Assembly (NCBI GenBank): GCA_963921195.1
Contig: OY992539.1
Coordinates: forward strand, 101,440,964-101,504,963
Origin: Pegoplata infirma
Lineage: Eukaryota; Arthropoda; Insecta; Diptera; Anthomyiidae
DNA length: 64,000 nucleotides
Reading direction: 5' to 3'
The notes beneath the pieces were generated by a model. That model saw nothing but the letters and a program-made list of their open reading frames with translations. It was not told the DNA's origin and made no database searches. The first letter of the stretch is position 1. Each line of letters opens with the position of its first letter. Shown here in pieces: positions 45,764-57,886 of the stretch. Made by a program: the position numbers and the translations under genes.

Positions 45764-47514
45764 AATACCAACTTAAAAGTGTTGTTTTACGGATTTTTCT
45801 TAAATTGTTCATGTATATTTAGGAAGGTGCCATTGAAATTGCTTTACCGTAGCCCTCTCCAGTGCCGACTTTTGGTCAAAAATTTAAAATCCAAAAAATT
45901 CTGTTATTGAGGTACTTATCACAAGAGATAGAATTTATTTTTCTTTACCAGGTCACTTCATTAATAGAAAAAAATATTTTTTTTAACAATTAAACCTTAT
46001 CTTGGCTTTATACTTAAGTCAATTTGACTATGTACCGACATCTTACCATTTTAAAGTTTCTCTATTTAAACTTATACAAATCTTTAACATTCTTGTACAC
46101 CAGCACTCACATTTATCATTAAAACATCTCACCGAGGCATTTTATTACTTAACCCAAAGGTGTTGTGCCATAATATAAATGAAAATGTTTTTCTTCCTTC
46201 ACCATTATCTATTTCCCAAACAAACCAAGAATTTAATTGCAAAAGTGTTCTTGTTGCTAAACTTAAAGTGGAATTATAAAAAAAAAAATAAACAAAAAAA
46301 AAAACTCACAACAAATCTAATTTTAATTTAAAGTTTATCTTAGTGAATATAATTCAAAATGATTCAAGCATAAAAACCACAACACCGCAATAATGAAATT
46401 CCATCACTTGTCCTAGAAAATCCATGAACAATTTCCTGGCTTAATATTATCTTGTAAATACATTAAATCGTTTTAATTTTAATTTTTTTTTTCTACACCA
46501 TTTTCCGCTGTATTTCAGTACAATAGTCAATTGTTTTCAGAGTTTCCAGCTGTATTTACCCTACGGGAAATGAAAGGTCAATTGATAAAAAGTGACAGAT
46601 TTATGATAGGTTAATAATAAGGTACATATCAAAAAACCGGTGAAAACATAAATGCAAATGTATTAATATATGGTAATTCGGGGAAAAAATCTATCCCGTG
46701 ACTATTCAAATGGTGGCAAAACATTGACTGGATTAATAATGATATATCAACTAACTGGTGAGAAAGTAACGTTACATTAAAGAGGATTAAAAATCACTAC
46801 AAACATTACAGACGAAGTGGTGACTTGTCAAAGAACAGGTTAAAAAATATAAGCTTTGAATGAAAAAAATCACAATTCCTCCTGGAAAACCAATCACGTG
46901 ACTGTCTAAAAGTTGTTATAATTCTTGACTGATATAAATAGGACCAACTTTGTGTCTGAAAAAAGGTGGCATAACGCAAACATGTGTAACCCTTTGACCT
47001 TACAAATTTAAAAGTGTTACCTTGAATTGAATATTTGAAGGGTTTATTGTAAAAACTCATTTTTTTGTCACAAAAAATAACAATTATTTTCTTTTAACTT
47101 GTATTTTAACAGGAAACTCTGTCAAATATCTGTCGAATTGAGATTACAGTCATTTTACTGAAAACAGAGTTCTCAATTCTATATAAGAAATAAACTGAAA
47201 AACAATTGAAATATCTAAAATACACTTTTAATAAAATTTCCAAACCTAACAGACATTTTTCAAATCCCACTTACAAGGAAGGTCTTTCACAGGGCACCAA
47301 CCGATTATCCTGGCACTTGAATATTGGAATGAGAAAAGAAAACAAAGAGTTACATGTTTTTTTTAACTGCCCAATCTAAGATTTGAAAATGGGTTGCCAC
47401 GTATGAAAAAATATGGACTGGCCCGGTCCTCGTTGCTGGTCCAAATATAATATCAGTGTTATATTTCGTCTCGCTTCAAATATATAGCCCTGCAAAAAAT
47501 GTTATAAATTTCTT
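45764..47514. other. Longest repeat-poor stretch, no gene called
   Basis: Mostly single-copy AT-rich sequence. 47060-47175 is an inverted fragment of the 58925-59620 MITE (ATCTCAATTC / GACAGAGTTT motifs). Open frames such as 46806-47060 (minus) have no recognisable domain. If a host exon is hidden in this window, this is the likeliest area, but I see no positive evidence. Confidence 0.4.
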
Positions 47515-47600
47515 TGCTTGTGAGTTATTTTTGACTCACACTCACTCACGCTCACAACAGGAATTTTTGAATCACGCACACGCACTCACGAGCATATTTT

Positions 47601-48143
47601 TATACCCTCCAACTACAGTATGGGGGTATACTCACTTTGTCATTCCGTGTGTAACGCATCGAAATATCGGTCGGGGACCCCATAAAGTATATATATTATT
47701 GATCAGTGATCGATTCTAAGACATTCTACCGATGTCCGTCCGTCCGTCCGTCCGTCTGTAGTTAACACGATGCAGTCCAAGATAAAAGAGCTAGATTCCT
47801 CAAGTTTGGCACAAATATGTCTTGTGTTCCTAGGCAGGTTAAGTTCGGAAATTGGCCAAATCGGACCAGGGGGAAAAAAGTTCCCCCTTGAAGAACTAAA
47901 CCAACCTCTAAAAAAATGAACTTTTTTACATGTTTTTTTGTATTTTTGCTAAGTAAATGAAACATTTGGTATATTTATCGCGATGGGAAGGTGCTTTCAA
48001 CGTCCCTCACTGACCCTACCAACCCCCCCCCCCAAAAAAAAGAAAAGAAACGCCCCTGACAAATTTTTGTTTTTAATTTTTTGTACATTTTGGAGGGTAT
48101 AAAAGATTCGGCACAGCCGAATTTAACACTCTCACTTGTTTTT
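47601..48143 (+). mobile_element. DINE-1-like element, full length
   Basis: TATACCCTCCAACTACAG start, GGGGACCCCATAAAGTAT, (GTCC)n at 47735-47757, TTCCCCCTTGAAGAACT, then GGAGGGTATAAAAGATTCGG with hairpin ATTCGGC-aca-GCCGAAT, and end CTCACTTGTTTTT. Confidence 0.9.
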
Positions 48144-48346
48144 ACTCAAACTCACCCACAATTCTGTGAGTAAATTCAATACAACTCACAATCACGTGCA
48201 CCCACGCAAGCTTCACTCACACTTACGTTGACTCACACTCACGAAACTCTTATTTATATAAAAAAATATTTTAAAAACTAAAATTTCAAAAATCTTTCAA
48301 TATTTTCAGCAAAATTTAAAGTTCAGCGAAATTTTACCTTTTTTAC

Positions 48347-48891
48347 ACCCTCCAACCAGAGTATGGGGGTATACTCACTTTGTCATTCCATTTGTAACGC
48401 ATAGATATATAGGTCGGGGACCCCATAAAGTACATATATTATTTCCCTATGATCGATTCTAAGACATTCTGTGAATGTCCGTCTGTCCGTCCGTCCGTCC
48501 GTCTGTCTGTAGATAACACAATGCAGTCCAAAATAAAACAGCTAGACTCCTGAAGTTTAGAACAAATATGTCTCATGTTCATAGGCAGGTTAAGTTCGTG
48601 AATGGGCAAAATCGGGCCAGGGGGAAAAAAGTTCCCCCTTGAAGAACTGAACCAACATCTGAAAAAATACACTTTTTTTTACATCTTTTTTTGTATTTTT
48701 AAACATAAAACATAAAACATTTGGTATATTTATCGCGATGGGAAAGTGCTCTCACAGTCCCGCACTGACCCCCTCTGACCCCTATCACCCCCCCCCCCCC
48801 CACAAAAAAACCACGCACCTGACAATTTTTTTACATTTTGGAGGGTATAAAAGATTCGGCACAGCCGAATTTAACACTCTCACTTGTTTTT
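48347..48891 (+). mobile_element. DINE-1-like element, second tandem copy
   Basis: Same order as 47601-48143 with ACACCCTCCAACCAG start, (GTCC/GTCT)n at 48477-48512, a C16 tract near 48788, and the ATTCGGC-aca-GCCGAAT hairpin before CTCACTTGTTTTT. Confidence 0.9.
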
Positions 48892-49778
48892 GCTTTTTTC
48901 GGGACGAAATCTTAAGTTAAGCCAAATTTAAAAATTTTTTTGTTGCTTTTTTTGGTATGAAAGGAAATATGAAATAAACCACGCAAACTCACGCAAAAAA
49001 ATCGACTCACGCACACTTACTCACGCAAAAATCTTACTCACGCATACTCACTCACGCAATTTTTTTCTCGACTCACACTCACTTACAATCACACTCACTT
49101 AGTCACACTCACGCGTGATCACGTGAATCACGCTCTAATCTGCTCATGTGCCCATCTCTATTTTAAAGACCCGATTGGGCAGATAATCATCTTCAAATTA
49201 TATTTTAGGAACTAAAAACAAAATTAACATGTCTTCGTCTTTCCGAACTGTACAAACTTAAATCTTCTTTAGTATCAATTACCAAGTCGGGTCGGTAGTT
49301 CTGCGATTTTAGATGTATTGAAAAAAGTGAGAGAGGACAATTTTTCTTTTCGTAAAAACCTTAGTTGTACTATCGCGAACGTCAAGAAATACTACTAATA
49401 GCCAAATCGGCCCTGCCATTCTTTTACTTTAGTTACATATATCAAAATAAAAGTGGGCGTGAAAAATTTTTATTTTCCTTCAAACCTAAGTTGGACTATG
49501 ACGAACATTAAAAAAAAAAAACGTTTAGTCAAATCGATCCAGCCGTTCTCCGATTTCAAACATATAGAAAAAGGATGCGTAAAAGTGGGCGTGATTAATA
49601 TGAATTCCGAAAAAACCTAAGACCAAAATTAAAAAAAAAAATAAGACGAACATTAAAAAAAAAAATATTATCCAAATCGGTAATTCCGAAGTGATGCGAT
49701 TACCAACGAACTACTTTTGATCTTTATTTATACTTTACTTTTTTATATTTTATTTTTCTAAAGAGAAAATTTTATATA

Positions 49779-50869
49779 CCCGGGTGAAAATGACCATGTA
49801 TGTTCATAGATATTCATACATGCTCATACATGATTCCATGTATGATAGTATATGAACAATATATGGAAATGTATGTCATATATGGGAGCATATATGAACA
49901 TACACAAGTAATGTAATATTCCATATATGTAAATGTATGCAACTATGTGTGGATAGGTGTATGTCATACTCCTTCATATATGCTATGCATCTGCATAGCA
50001 TACATGTCTTAGAAACAATTTTTTTAAAGGATGGGTTCGACAGAACTTTGCATAATTGGACGAAGTTCATGAATGGGTTCAGTCTGAAAAAGTCGTTCGG
50101 TTGGACAATAATGATCATATATCATCAAGATTGGTTATAATTTTTGTATTCTATAGGCGAATATGAACGGCACAAACGTAAACAACCAAATTTAGAAGAA
50201 AATTCGAACACTCTGACGGCATTACTGCCAGAGCTGCAAAGGATTTCATCCCTTTATAAGATTTGGCGTTCTGAATTAAAATTTAATAATTGCATTCCCC
50301 AATCACAATTTATCGAATGAACTTACATTTGATTTTAAAATATAGAATGAATTCGGTTTCTTTTTCATTCGACTTTGAAATTGAATGCGTAAGTTTTTAT
50401 AAATTCGATTTTTAAAAGTCTCATGAATATTAAATAAATGAAATAAAGAATGCATTCAGTTTTTAAAATTTTCATGAACAAGAATTCGATTTAATGGTAA
50501 AAATCGAATCCATTCTATTGATATAGATATTTAAAGATAATTGTATTCAGTGACTATAAAAATCGAATGTATTTTATTTGTAAATTCATTCCTAAAGTAT
50601 CATAAAGTCCAAAGTATATTTTTAAAATATTCGTTAGTTTTTATTAAAAAATCAGTGTCATAAATTAGTACAAATTATTTATATTTGAAAAAATTTCAAT
50701 TAATAGACGTTTTATGGAAAAAAATACAAAAAAAAAAAATTTACATACAAATTCATGTATGACAATGTATGATCATTAATGTACATGTACCCTCAAATTA
50801 CGGATATGCACTTGTATGGACATCCATATATGCATCATATATGAACATACATGGTCATTTTCACCCGGG
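49779..50869. mobile_element. CCCGGGTGAAAATG element with long TIR
   Basis: TIR CCCGGGTGAAAATGACCATG extends about 30 bp, perfect at both ends, flanked by TATA on both sides. The subterminal zone is CATATATG/CATACATG-rich. A decayed CAGAGCT hAT relative lies inside at about 50229-50620. Related to the CCCGGTGAAAAATG family at 19-21 kb. Confidence 0.92.
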
Positions 50870-51312
50870 TATATCGAAAAAGAGAGTGGGTGGACAACTT
50901 TTCTTACCGTAAAAACCTTATTTGAATTTAACCAACTCGGTCCATTCATATAAAAGTGGTTGTAGAAATGGAAAACTGTTCTTTCCGAAAAATCTTAGTT
51001 AGACTATGACGAACACTAAGACCAAAAATAGACAAATTGATCCAGCCATTCCATGATTTAAAATATATATATCGGGAAAAGTGAGCTCAAAACGTGGATA
51101 ATTTTTCTTTCCTTAAAAATCTTTTGCGGACTCTAACCAAATCGGTCTAGCATTTAAAGTTCTTTCGATACATAGAAAAAAGTGGGCGTAGGAAATTTTA
51201 TTATCAATAAAACCTTAGTTGAATTGTAGCCCTTTTAGTTTTTACTACATTGTTGTTTCCACAAGCGGACGGACATCACTAGAATGTCTTCCATCATGGA
51301 TCAATCATAAAT

Positions 51313-53072
51313 ATTAGAGTGACCCGTGTAAAAAAATAATTGGATCAAAACATATCTCTTTTGATAAAAACATATATGGATCATATCTAAATGGATATAA
51401 TCAGATCTACTCCATATATATTCATATCTGCTTCAGATATGTTTTGATCCGTAAATTGAGTCTATCTGGCATATATGACATATATGATCAGACATTTTCA
51501 GATATGTTCATATATGTTAAATTGTCAGATAGACTCAATTTACGGATCTAAACATATCTGAAGCAGATATGAATATATATGGAGTAGATCTGATTATATC
51601 CATTTAGATATGATCCATATATGTTTTTATCAAGAGAGATATGTTTTGATCCAATTATTTTTTTACACGGGGACTCAAAAAAAAAAGTTGATGATGTACC
51701 CCCCTCAAAATGAACTTTGACATGTTTTATGAAGATTCCCAAAATATTTGGGCTCTAGCGATAATCTCCCGTGAGCTAAACCGCGTCAAAAAAGGGTCCA
51801 AAAATGGTATTTTTCGTGAATATAAAATTCAGTAAATTTTTTTTTGTTTAACGAATGACCAAATATAATAGATATTTAGGAACTCTTTGATTTTGCATTA
51901 AAACATTTTAAAAATCTAACCACAGACTCGAGATAACGAGATGTTTATGTCAGTTTTTTGATGCTTTTCAATTCGATTTTACTGAAAACTTAAATAACTT
52001 TGGTATTTTTTGTCCGATTTTCACTTATAATACATCGTTAGAAAGGTGTTGACCACCGCTTGGGATTTTAGTCAAAAATTAACCCTTAACTGCACTGTCT
52101 TACTTTTTATAACATTTACTTCGACATCATTAAAAACCCATTTTATAACCACAAAAATCGTATCTTTGTGCAGGAAACACGTTTAATTAATATATTTGGC
52201 CACAATTAATTTAACCCATGTATTACAACTAAAAATGTTTGCCAAAATATTTTGATCATGCATGGGTTAAATTAATTGTGGCCAAATATAATAATTAAAC
52301 GTGTTTCCTGCACAAAGCTATGCTCTTTGTTGTTATAAAATGGGTTTTTAATGATGTCGAAGTAAATGTTATAAAAAAGTAAGACAGTGCAGTTAAGGGT
52401 TAATTTTTGACTAAAATAAACAAAACCTTATTTAATTTTATTTTTTTAAAGTATTACAACTAGCTTTCAATAATTTCCGCAAAAACTTTTTTAAAAATGT
52501 TTGCCAAAATATTTTGATCATGCATGTGTTAAATTAATTGTGGACAAATATATTAATTACACCTGTTTCCTGCACAAAGATATGTTTTTTGTGGTTATAA
52601 AACGGTGTCTAATGATGTCGAAGTGAATGTTATAAAAAAGTTAGACAGTGCAGTTAAGGGTTAATTTTTGACTAAAATCCGAAGCGATGGTCAACACCTT
52701 TCTAACGATGTATTATAAGTGAAAATCGGACAAAAAATATCAAAGTTATTTAAGTTTTCATTAAAATCGAATTGAAAAACTGACGTAAACAACTCGTTAT
52801 CTCGAGTCTGTGGTTAGATTTTTAAAATGTTTTAATGCAGAATCAAAGAATTCCTAAATATCTATTATATTTGGTCATTCATTGGACAAAAAAAAAATTT
52901 ACTGATTTTTTTATTCATGAAAATACCATTTTTGGACCCTTTTTTGACGCGGTTTAGCTCACGGGAGATTATCGCTAGAGCCCAAATATTTTGGGAATCT
53001 TCATAAAAGATGTCAAAGTTAATTTTGACGGGGGTACAACTTTAACATTTTTTTTGCCCATATAAGGTGAGT
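51313..53072. mobile_element. 1.8-kb foldback element
   Basis: Outer ends ATTAGAGTGAC / GTGTGTCTAAT. Arms pair over hundreds of bases (GATTCCCAAAATATTTGGGC, GAGCTAAACCGCGTCAAAAA, GGTGTTGACCACCGCT and complements). The centre 52160-52640 has three copies of a TTAAATTAATTGTGG block. A hairpin MITE interrupts the left end. Confidence 0.85.
51323..51671. mobile_element. 349-bp near-perfect hairpin MITE
   Basis: 51323-51468 and the complement of 51526-51671 match over about 146 nt with about two differences. Ends CCCGTGTAAAAAAATAATTG, loop about 57 nt. Arm identity suggests recent insertion or gene conversion. Confidence 0.93.
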
Positions 53073-53310
53073 GTGTCTAATAAATATACTTTATGGTGTC
53101 CTCTACCGATATTGTTTTGCATCGTTGTTTCCACAAACGAACGGAAATCGCTAGAATGTCTTAAAATCAATCATGTATCAATAATATGTATTCTTTATGT
53201 GGTCCTGTACTGATATTTCGATGCGTTATACAAATTGTTTTATTTTTTTATATCACTTCTTTGGTAAGCATTGCTGAGGGTATTTAAAGATTCGAAAAAG
53301 CGGAGCAGCT

Positions 53311-53960
53311 TCATAGGGATTATGTCTAAATTATTTTCGGTCTTAATCCCCACTACCATTATGGTGATTATGGACGAATTAAGATCGGTCATAATCACCA
53401 TAACGAAAGTGGGAAAAATGTCCGTATGGATTATGTAATGTCACTGAAATGCAAAAAGAAATTTGAATTACAATGTATATTTCTGAAAATAAGTAAGTAT
53501 TTCTAAAATACATTTAAAAATGGTGTAGTTCTTGTTTTTCCTTTTTCTATGTATTCTATGCTCTAGTTCTTGTATCTCATACATTTGTATACGCACTTAA
53601 ATTAAATTGTGTTGGTTTTGAATGGGGTATTGAAAGTTTCGTATATTTTGAATTTTAAATATAAGAGGTATACAATATTTAGAGAAAAGTTATTTAAATT
53701 GGAATAACTAAACAATTGTTAGAGTGCTACTAATTGTTAAGTAAGACATGTACAGTAGGGCGGAGAAAATATGTGTGAATTTTTTTTTTGATTTTTTTTT
53801 TGCTTAGAGTCGGGGTCAGAACAGTTTAGTTTAAAGTCAGTATTAACACATAACAATTCAAACTTATTTGTTTTTTCATTGATATTCATTCATTTGTTTT
53901 GTGTAAGTTTTACAATTAAGGGTATGTGAGCAACCTTTTCTCGGGTGAGATATGAATCGC
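53311..53960. other. AT-rich DNA with small inverted repeat
   Basis: 53330-53455 contains GTGATTATG/CATAATCAC pairs, possibly a tiny MITE. No gene. Confidence 0.35.
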
Positions 53961-53966
53961 CATGGG

Positions 53967-54038
53967 TGCCCTGTAGGCCAGTTGGTTGAGTGCTAGCCTT
54001 TGAAACTCGGGGTCGTAGGTTCGATTCCAACCAGAGCA
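53967..54038 (+). promoter_or_regulatory. tRNA-like head of a SINE candidate
   Basis: 72 nt with acceptor-like TGCCCTG/CAGAGCA (6 of 7 pairs), T-stem GTAGG/CCAAC (4 of 5) and a 7-nt T loop, A-box TAGGCCAGTTGG (53974-53985) and B-box GGTTCGATTCC (54018-54028). The anticodon loop CTTTGAA would give TTG, but the anticodon stem pairs only 3 of 5 and the D-stem is broken. This is the best-preserved tRNA-like module in the window. A genuine tRNA gene is unlikely. Confidence 0.6.
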
Positions 54039-54175
54039 CTTGGTTTTTTCGCTATAGCGAGACGGTTATTGTTACCAGTTCTCGTTTAAGTTAAAATTAT
54101 TAAAAAAGGTATTGTAATTAATTGTAAAAAACACACAACAATATTGGACCTAGAGGTCAATGTCTTTGGTTTCCT
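53967..54175 (+). mobile_element. Possible tRNA-derived SINE
   Basis: The tRNA-like head is followed by about 135 bp of unrelated body (GCTATAGCGAGACGGTTATT ... GGACCTAGAGGTC) and T-rich sequence. No target duplication found, so the SINE call is tentative. Confidence 0.35.
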
Positions 54176-55144
54176 TTTTTTTGGAAAATCAGGATGTTTC
54201 GTACAAAGTGTATAAAAAGTATATCGTGAACCTATATTCAAAATATGCCAACTCAAATCTGACCAAAATGAGTTTCCGATGGCAAAAAGCTCCCCTATGC
54301 AATACCCATCTCTTATAAAAATTTCAGAGCAAAAAAATAGTTTGTTGTCGTTTTACATCCATTTTTGTTATTTTGCTATCTCAAAGTAGATATTTTTTTG
54401 GTGAAAATAAATGCCAACTCTCATTGTAAATTTCCAAAAATTTTTCAAAATTTTTTTTAAAAAAAATTATACCTCATATCCTATTGCATTTGCAATGCTG
54501 AACACGAATCCGGTGAAGATTTTGATATCTAATGGCTTGTTTTCGAGATATTGCCATTTTGAAAATATCGGTAAATAGTGGTTGCAAAAAATAAATTGCT
54601 TATATACATGTAACTTTCAAACTATTCATCATATTTAAACATTATGAGTGGGCCAAATATAGTCAATGATATAAGCTTTCAATATAGCTAGTTTGGACTA
54701 AGCCTTATACAATAAAGCGTGAGTTACAGAGTGCCAAAGTTGACCACCCCGAGATTAAAAGGCTTTCGGAGCTTGTAACTTTTAAAAATATGCAAAGATT
54801 TTTAATTTTTTTTTTTAGTTTTTGCAATTACCGAACTAAGGATAACAAAATCCAAAAAAAAAAAAATAATAATAAATTTTTTTTTTTAAAAATGTATTTT
54901 TATTTTCCGACAAAATATGTCAACTCTAAAAAAATTTTTGTTTTTTGATATAGTAATAAATGCCATCTCTGAAAAATAAGAAAACAAGTGCAAAATATGA
55001 AATTTTTTGCATAGGTAAAAACTATTTATAATATTTAAACCATCTTGTGGAAGGTACATTGTTTATTTTTGCAATAATATGCGAAATAACTACTTTTTAA
55101 GCTCTCCTGAAAAGTAAGCTTTTTCGAGTTGGCATTTATTGAAT
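54176..55144. other. Unassigned DNA with a weak inverted repeat
   Basis: GTCAACTC/ATGCCAACTC phrases near 54250, 54410 and 54918, and inverted GAGTTGGCATTTATT at 55119, suggest a decayed foldback. No gene. Confidence 0.35.
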
Positions 55145-55270
55145 ACTAGCCGTATGTGGAATAAACTCCCCGCAGACGTCTTCCCAACCAGCTACAATTT
55201 GGAAAAATTCAAATTAAACGTCCACAAACAGTACTCCCTCTTTCCCTCTCCTCATAACCTATTTTCCTAA
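55145..55270 (+). pseudogene. LINE reverse-transcriptase ORF, last ~41 codons
   Basis: The frame TSRMWNKLPADVFPTSYNL followed by EKFKLNVHKQYSLF ends with TAA at 55268-55270. 'WN-LP--V------FK--VH' is the usual C-terminal signature after the reverse transcriptase in CR1/Jockey-type LINEs. Everything upstream is missing. Confidence 0.82.
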
Positions 55271-55340
55271 TACCAACACAATGCATTGCATCAGTAGGGG
55301 GCATCCCCTAAGTGTTGGCTCAAAGTAAAAAAAAAATAAA
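55145..55340 (+). mobile_element. 5'-truncated LINE 3' end with A-rich tail
   Basis: ORF end, about 50 nt of 3' UTR (GGGGGCATCCCCTAAG hairpin), then AAAAAAAAATAAA at the junction with the Helitron array. Unlike the other LINE tails in the window, it has an A-rich rather than CCTAA tail. Confidence 0.75.
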
Positions 55341-57886
55341 ATATTCCGGGAGGTGCACTTACATTCCAAATTTCAAGTCTATAGCCTCAGTTGTTTGTAG
55401 AAATATAAAATGTGCTATACAAAGTACCTTTTCTGTCCCTTTTACTCTCTTAGAATCAGCATTTCCAAAAATACAGCCTCATTGGATTTACATTTCAGAA
55501 GGTGCACCCACATTCCAAATTTTAGGTGTTTATCTTCAGTGGTTTGTGGAAATAAAAAAAAGGACCAAAGTACTTTTTTTTACCTCTTTTACCCCCTTAG
55601 AAACAACATTTCCAAATCCGCAGCCTTATTGGATCTACATTTCAGGAGGTCTCAAATTTCACGTGTATTGCTTCAGTGATTTGTGGAAATAAAAAAAGGA
55701 CCAAAGTACCTATTTTACCCCTTTTACCCCCTTAAAATCAACATTTCCAAAAACCCAGCCTTATTGGATCTACATTTCAGGAGGTCCACCTACATTCCAA
55801 ATTTCAAGTGTATTGCTTCAGTGGTTTGTGGAAATATATAAAGTATCAAAATACCTTTCTTTACCCCCTTAGAATCAACATTTCCAAAATCGCAGCTAAA
55901 TTGATTGTTTGATATTTGCTAGAAATAGTTTTTTTCTGTTGTTGGATCTTACATTCCTAATTTTAAGTTTTTATGATCGTTATTTAAGCATGGGACGCTA
56001 CATTCCAAATTTAAAGCTAATAAAGCCATTATTTAAGTATATATAAAAAGTACCACAATACCTTTTTTACCCGTTTTACCGCCATAGAATCATTATTTCA
56101 AAAAACCCAGCATTAGTGGATCTATATTCCGGGAGATGCAGCTACATTTCAAATTTCAAATCTCTATCTTCATTGGTTTGTGGAACTATAAACAGTATGT
56201 GCAAAACAGTACTAACGTACCTGTTTTTGCACATTTTACCCCCTTAGAATCAACATTTTCAAAACCCAAGCCTTAGTTGACCTATATTCCGGGAGGTGCA
56301 TCTATATTCCAAATTTCAAGTCTCTAGCTTCAATGGTTTGTGGAAATATAAAAAGTACCAAAATACCTTTTTTACCCCTATTCCCTAGAATCAACCTTTC
56401 CAAAAACTCAGCCTTAAAGGATCTATACTTCGGGAGGCGCTAAAAAACAAAAAATTCTTTGCCTTTTTTAGAAATCTGTATTCCAAATTTAAAGTTTCCA
56501 GGACTATTATTTCAGGAATTATAATAAGTACCAAAATAAATTTTTTTATCCCCCCCCCCCCCTTAGAATCGAAATTTCGAAAAAGTACTTTTTCAAAATT
56601 TTCCCCGTTGTTGGAACTAACATTTTAAAATTTTTTTGTAGGACCATAATTTCAAAAAATTTAGAAAGTACCAAAGTAAATTTTTTTACAACTTTTTACC
56701 CTAAGGAGTCCGAATTTCCAGAAAGTACTTTTTTGGGGAATGTTTTTCCGTTGGAGGATCCTACATTCCAATTTTCAAATTAATAGGATTTTTTTATAGG
56801 AAAAAAAAAGTACCAAAGTGCTCGCTTTTTACCCCCCTTAGAATCGGTATTTCGAAAAAGTACTTTTTCATAATTTTTTTCATTGTTGGAAACAACAATG
56901 CAAATTTTAGTTTTTTTGTAGGACTTTAATTTAAAAAAATATAAAAAGTACCAAAGTACAATTTTTTACCCCTTTTTACCCTTAGGAATCCGAATTTCCA
57001 GAAAGTACTTTTTTTTGGGAATGTTTTTCCGTTAGAGGATCCTACATTCCAATTTTCGAATTAATAGGATTTTTTTTCAGAAAAAATAAAAAGTACCAAA
57101 GTACTCGTTTTTTTACCCCCCCTTAGAATCGGAATTTCGAAAAAGTACGTTTTCAGAATTTTTTCCGTTGTTGGAACCACCATTGCAAATTTTAATATTT
57201 TTGTAGGACCTTAATTTTAAAAAATATAAAAAGTACCAAAGTACCATTTTTTACCCCTTTTTACCCTTAGGAATCCGAGTTTCCAGAAAGTACTTTTTTT
57301 TGGGAATGTTTTTCCGTTAGAGGATCCTACATTCCAATTTTCGAATTAATAGGATTTTTTTTCAGAAAAAATAAAAAGTACCAAAGTACTCGTTTTTTAC
57401 CCCCCTTAGAATTGGAATTTCGAAAAAGTACGTTTTCAGAATTTTTTCCGTTGTTGGAACCACCATTGAAAATTTTAATATTTTTGTAGGACCTTAATTT
57501 CAAAAAATATAAAAAGTACCAAAGTACCATTTTTTACCCCTTTTAACCCTTAGGAATCCGAATTTCCAGAAAGTTATTTTTTTGTGAATGTTTTTCCGTT
57601 AGAGGATCCTAAATTTCAAATTTCAAATTAATTTATTTTTTTTCAGAAAAAATAAAAAGTACCAAAGTAGTCGCTTTTTCCCCTTTTTCAACCCTTCATT
57701 TTTACCCCTTAAAATCAACATTTCCAAAAACCCAGCCTTAGTGGATATGTATTCCAGGAGGTGAAACTACAATCAAAATTTCAAGACTCTAGCTTCAGTG
57801 GTTTGGGCTGTGGGATGATGCGTGATTAGTATGTCAGTCAGTCAGTCATCAGTCAGTCACGCAACTACTTTATATATATGTATAGA
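55341..57886 (-). mobile_element. Helitron-type tandem array, inverted, 3' end missing
   Basis: On the minus strand it begins at 57886 with TCTATACATATATATAAAG after an A, then GACTGACTGACT repeats and CAGCCCAAACCACTGAAGC, as in 38871-40945. The body is about 14 diverged units (TAAGGGGGTAAAA, CCTCCCGGAAT, TTTGGTACTTT). The CTAG hairpin end is not found because the LINE fragment abuts at 55340. Open frames here are repeat by-products. Confidence 0.85.

Larger units (their letters stand above)
47515..49162. mobile_element. CACTCACG-rich hAT-like element interrupted by two DINE copies
   Basis: Dense ACTCACACTCACGC repeats at 47520-47590, 48145-48260 and 48975-49140, ending GTGCCCATCTCTA at about 49162, which is the inverse of the TAGAGATGGGC start at 1689. 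The left terminus is not identified. Confidence 0.6.
49200..53310 (-). mobile_element. Long DINE/Helentron-like copy with three insertions
   Basis: Interior phrases AAAGTGGGCGTG, CAAATCGATCCAGCCGTTC and AAACCTTAGTTG recur between 49260 and 51240. A microsatellite/terminal part occurs at 51255-51312 and again at 53073-53230, a short internal duplication. Insertions: 49779-50869, and 51313-53072 with a hairpin inside it. Removing 51313-53072 restores ATCATAAAT joined to ATACTTTATGGTGTCC. Confidence 0.65.

Noticed and set aside
46806..47060. Possible host exon on the minus strand
   Set aside because: No recognised domain or clear splice signals, and part of the neighbouring sequence is MITE-derived.
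53967..54038. Functional tRNA-Gln (anticodon TTG)
   Set aside because: Acceptor and T arms pair well, but the anticodon stem (3 of 5) and D stem fail, so it is treated as tRNA-derived.
55146..55149. CTAG followed by T (minus strand) as the 3' end of the second Helitron
   Set aside because: It lies inside the LINE coding fragment and has no upstream hairpin.
55312..55692. 126- and 89-codon open frames on the + strand
   Set aside because: Produced by the Helitron tandem units. Frames follow the repeat period and match no protein.
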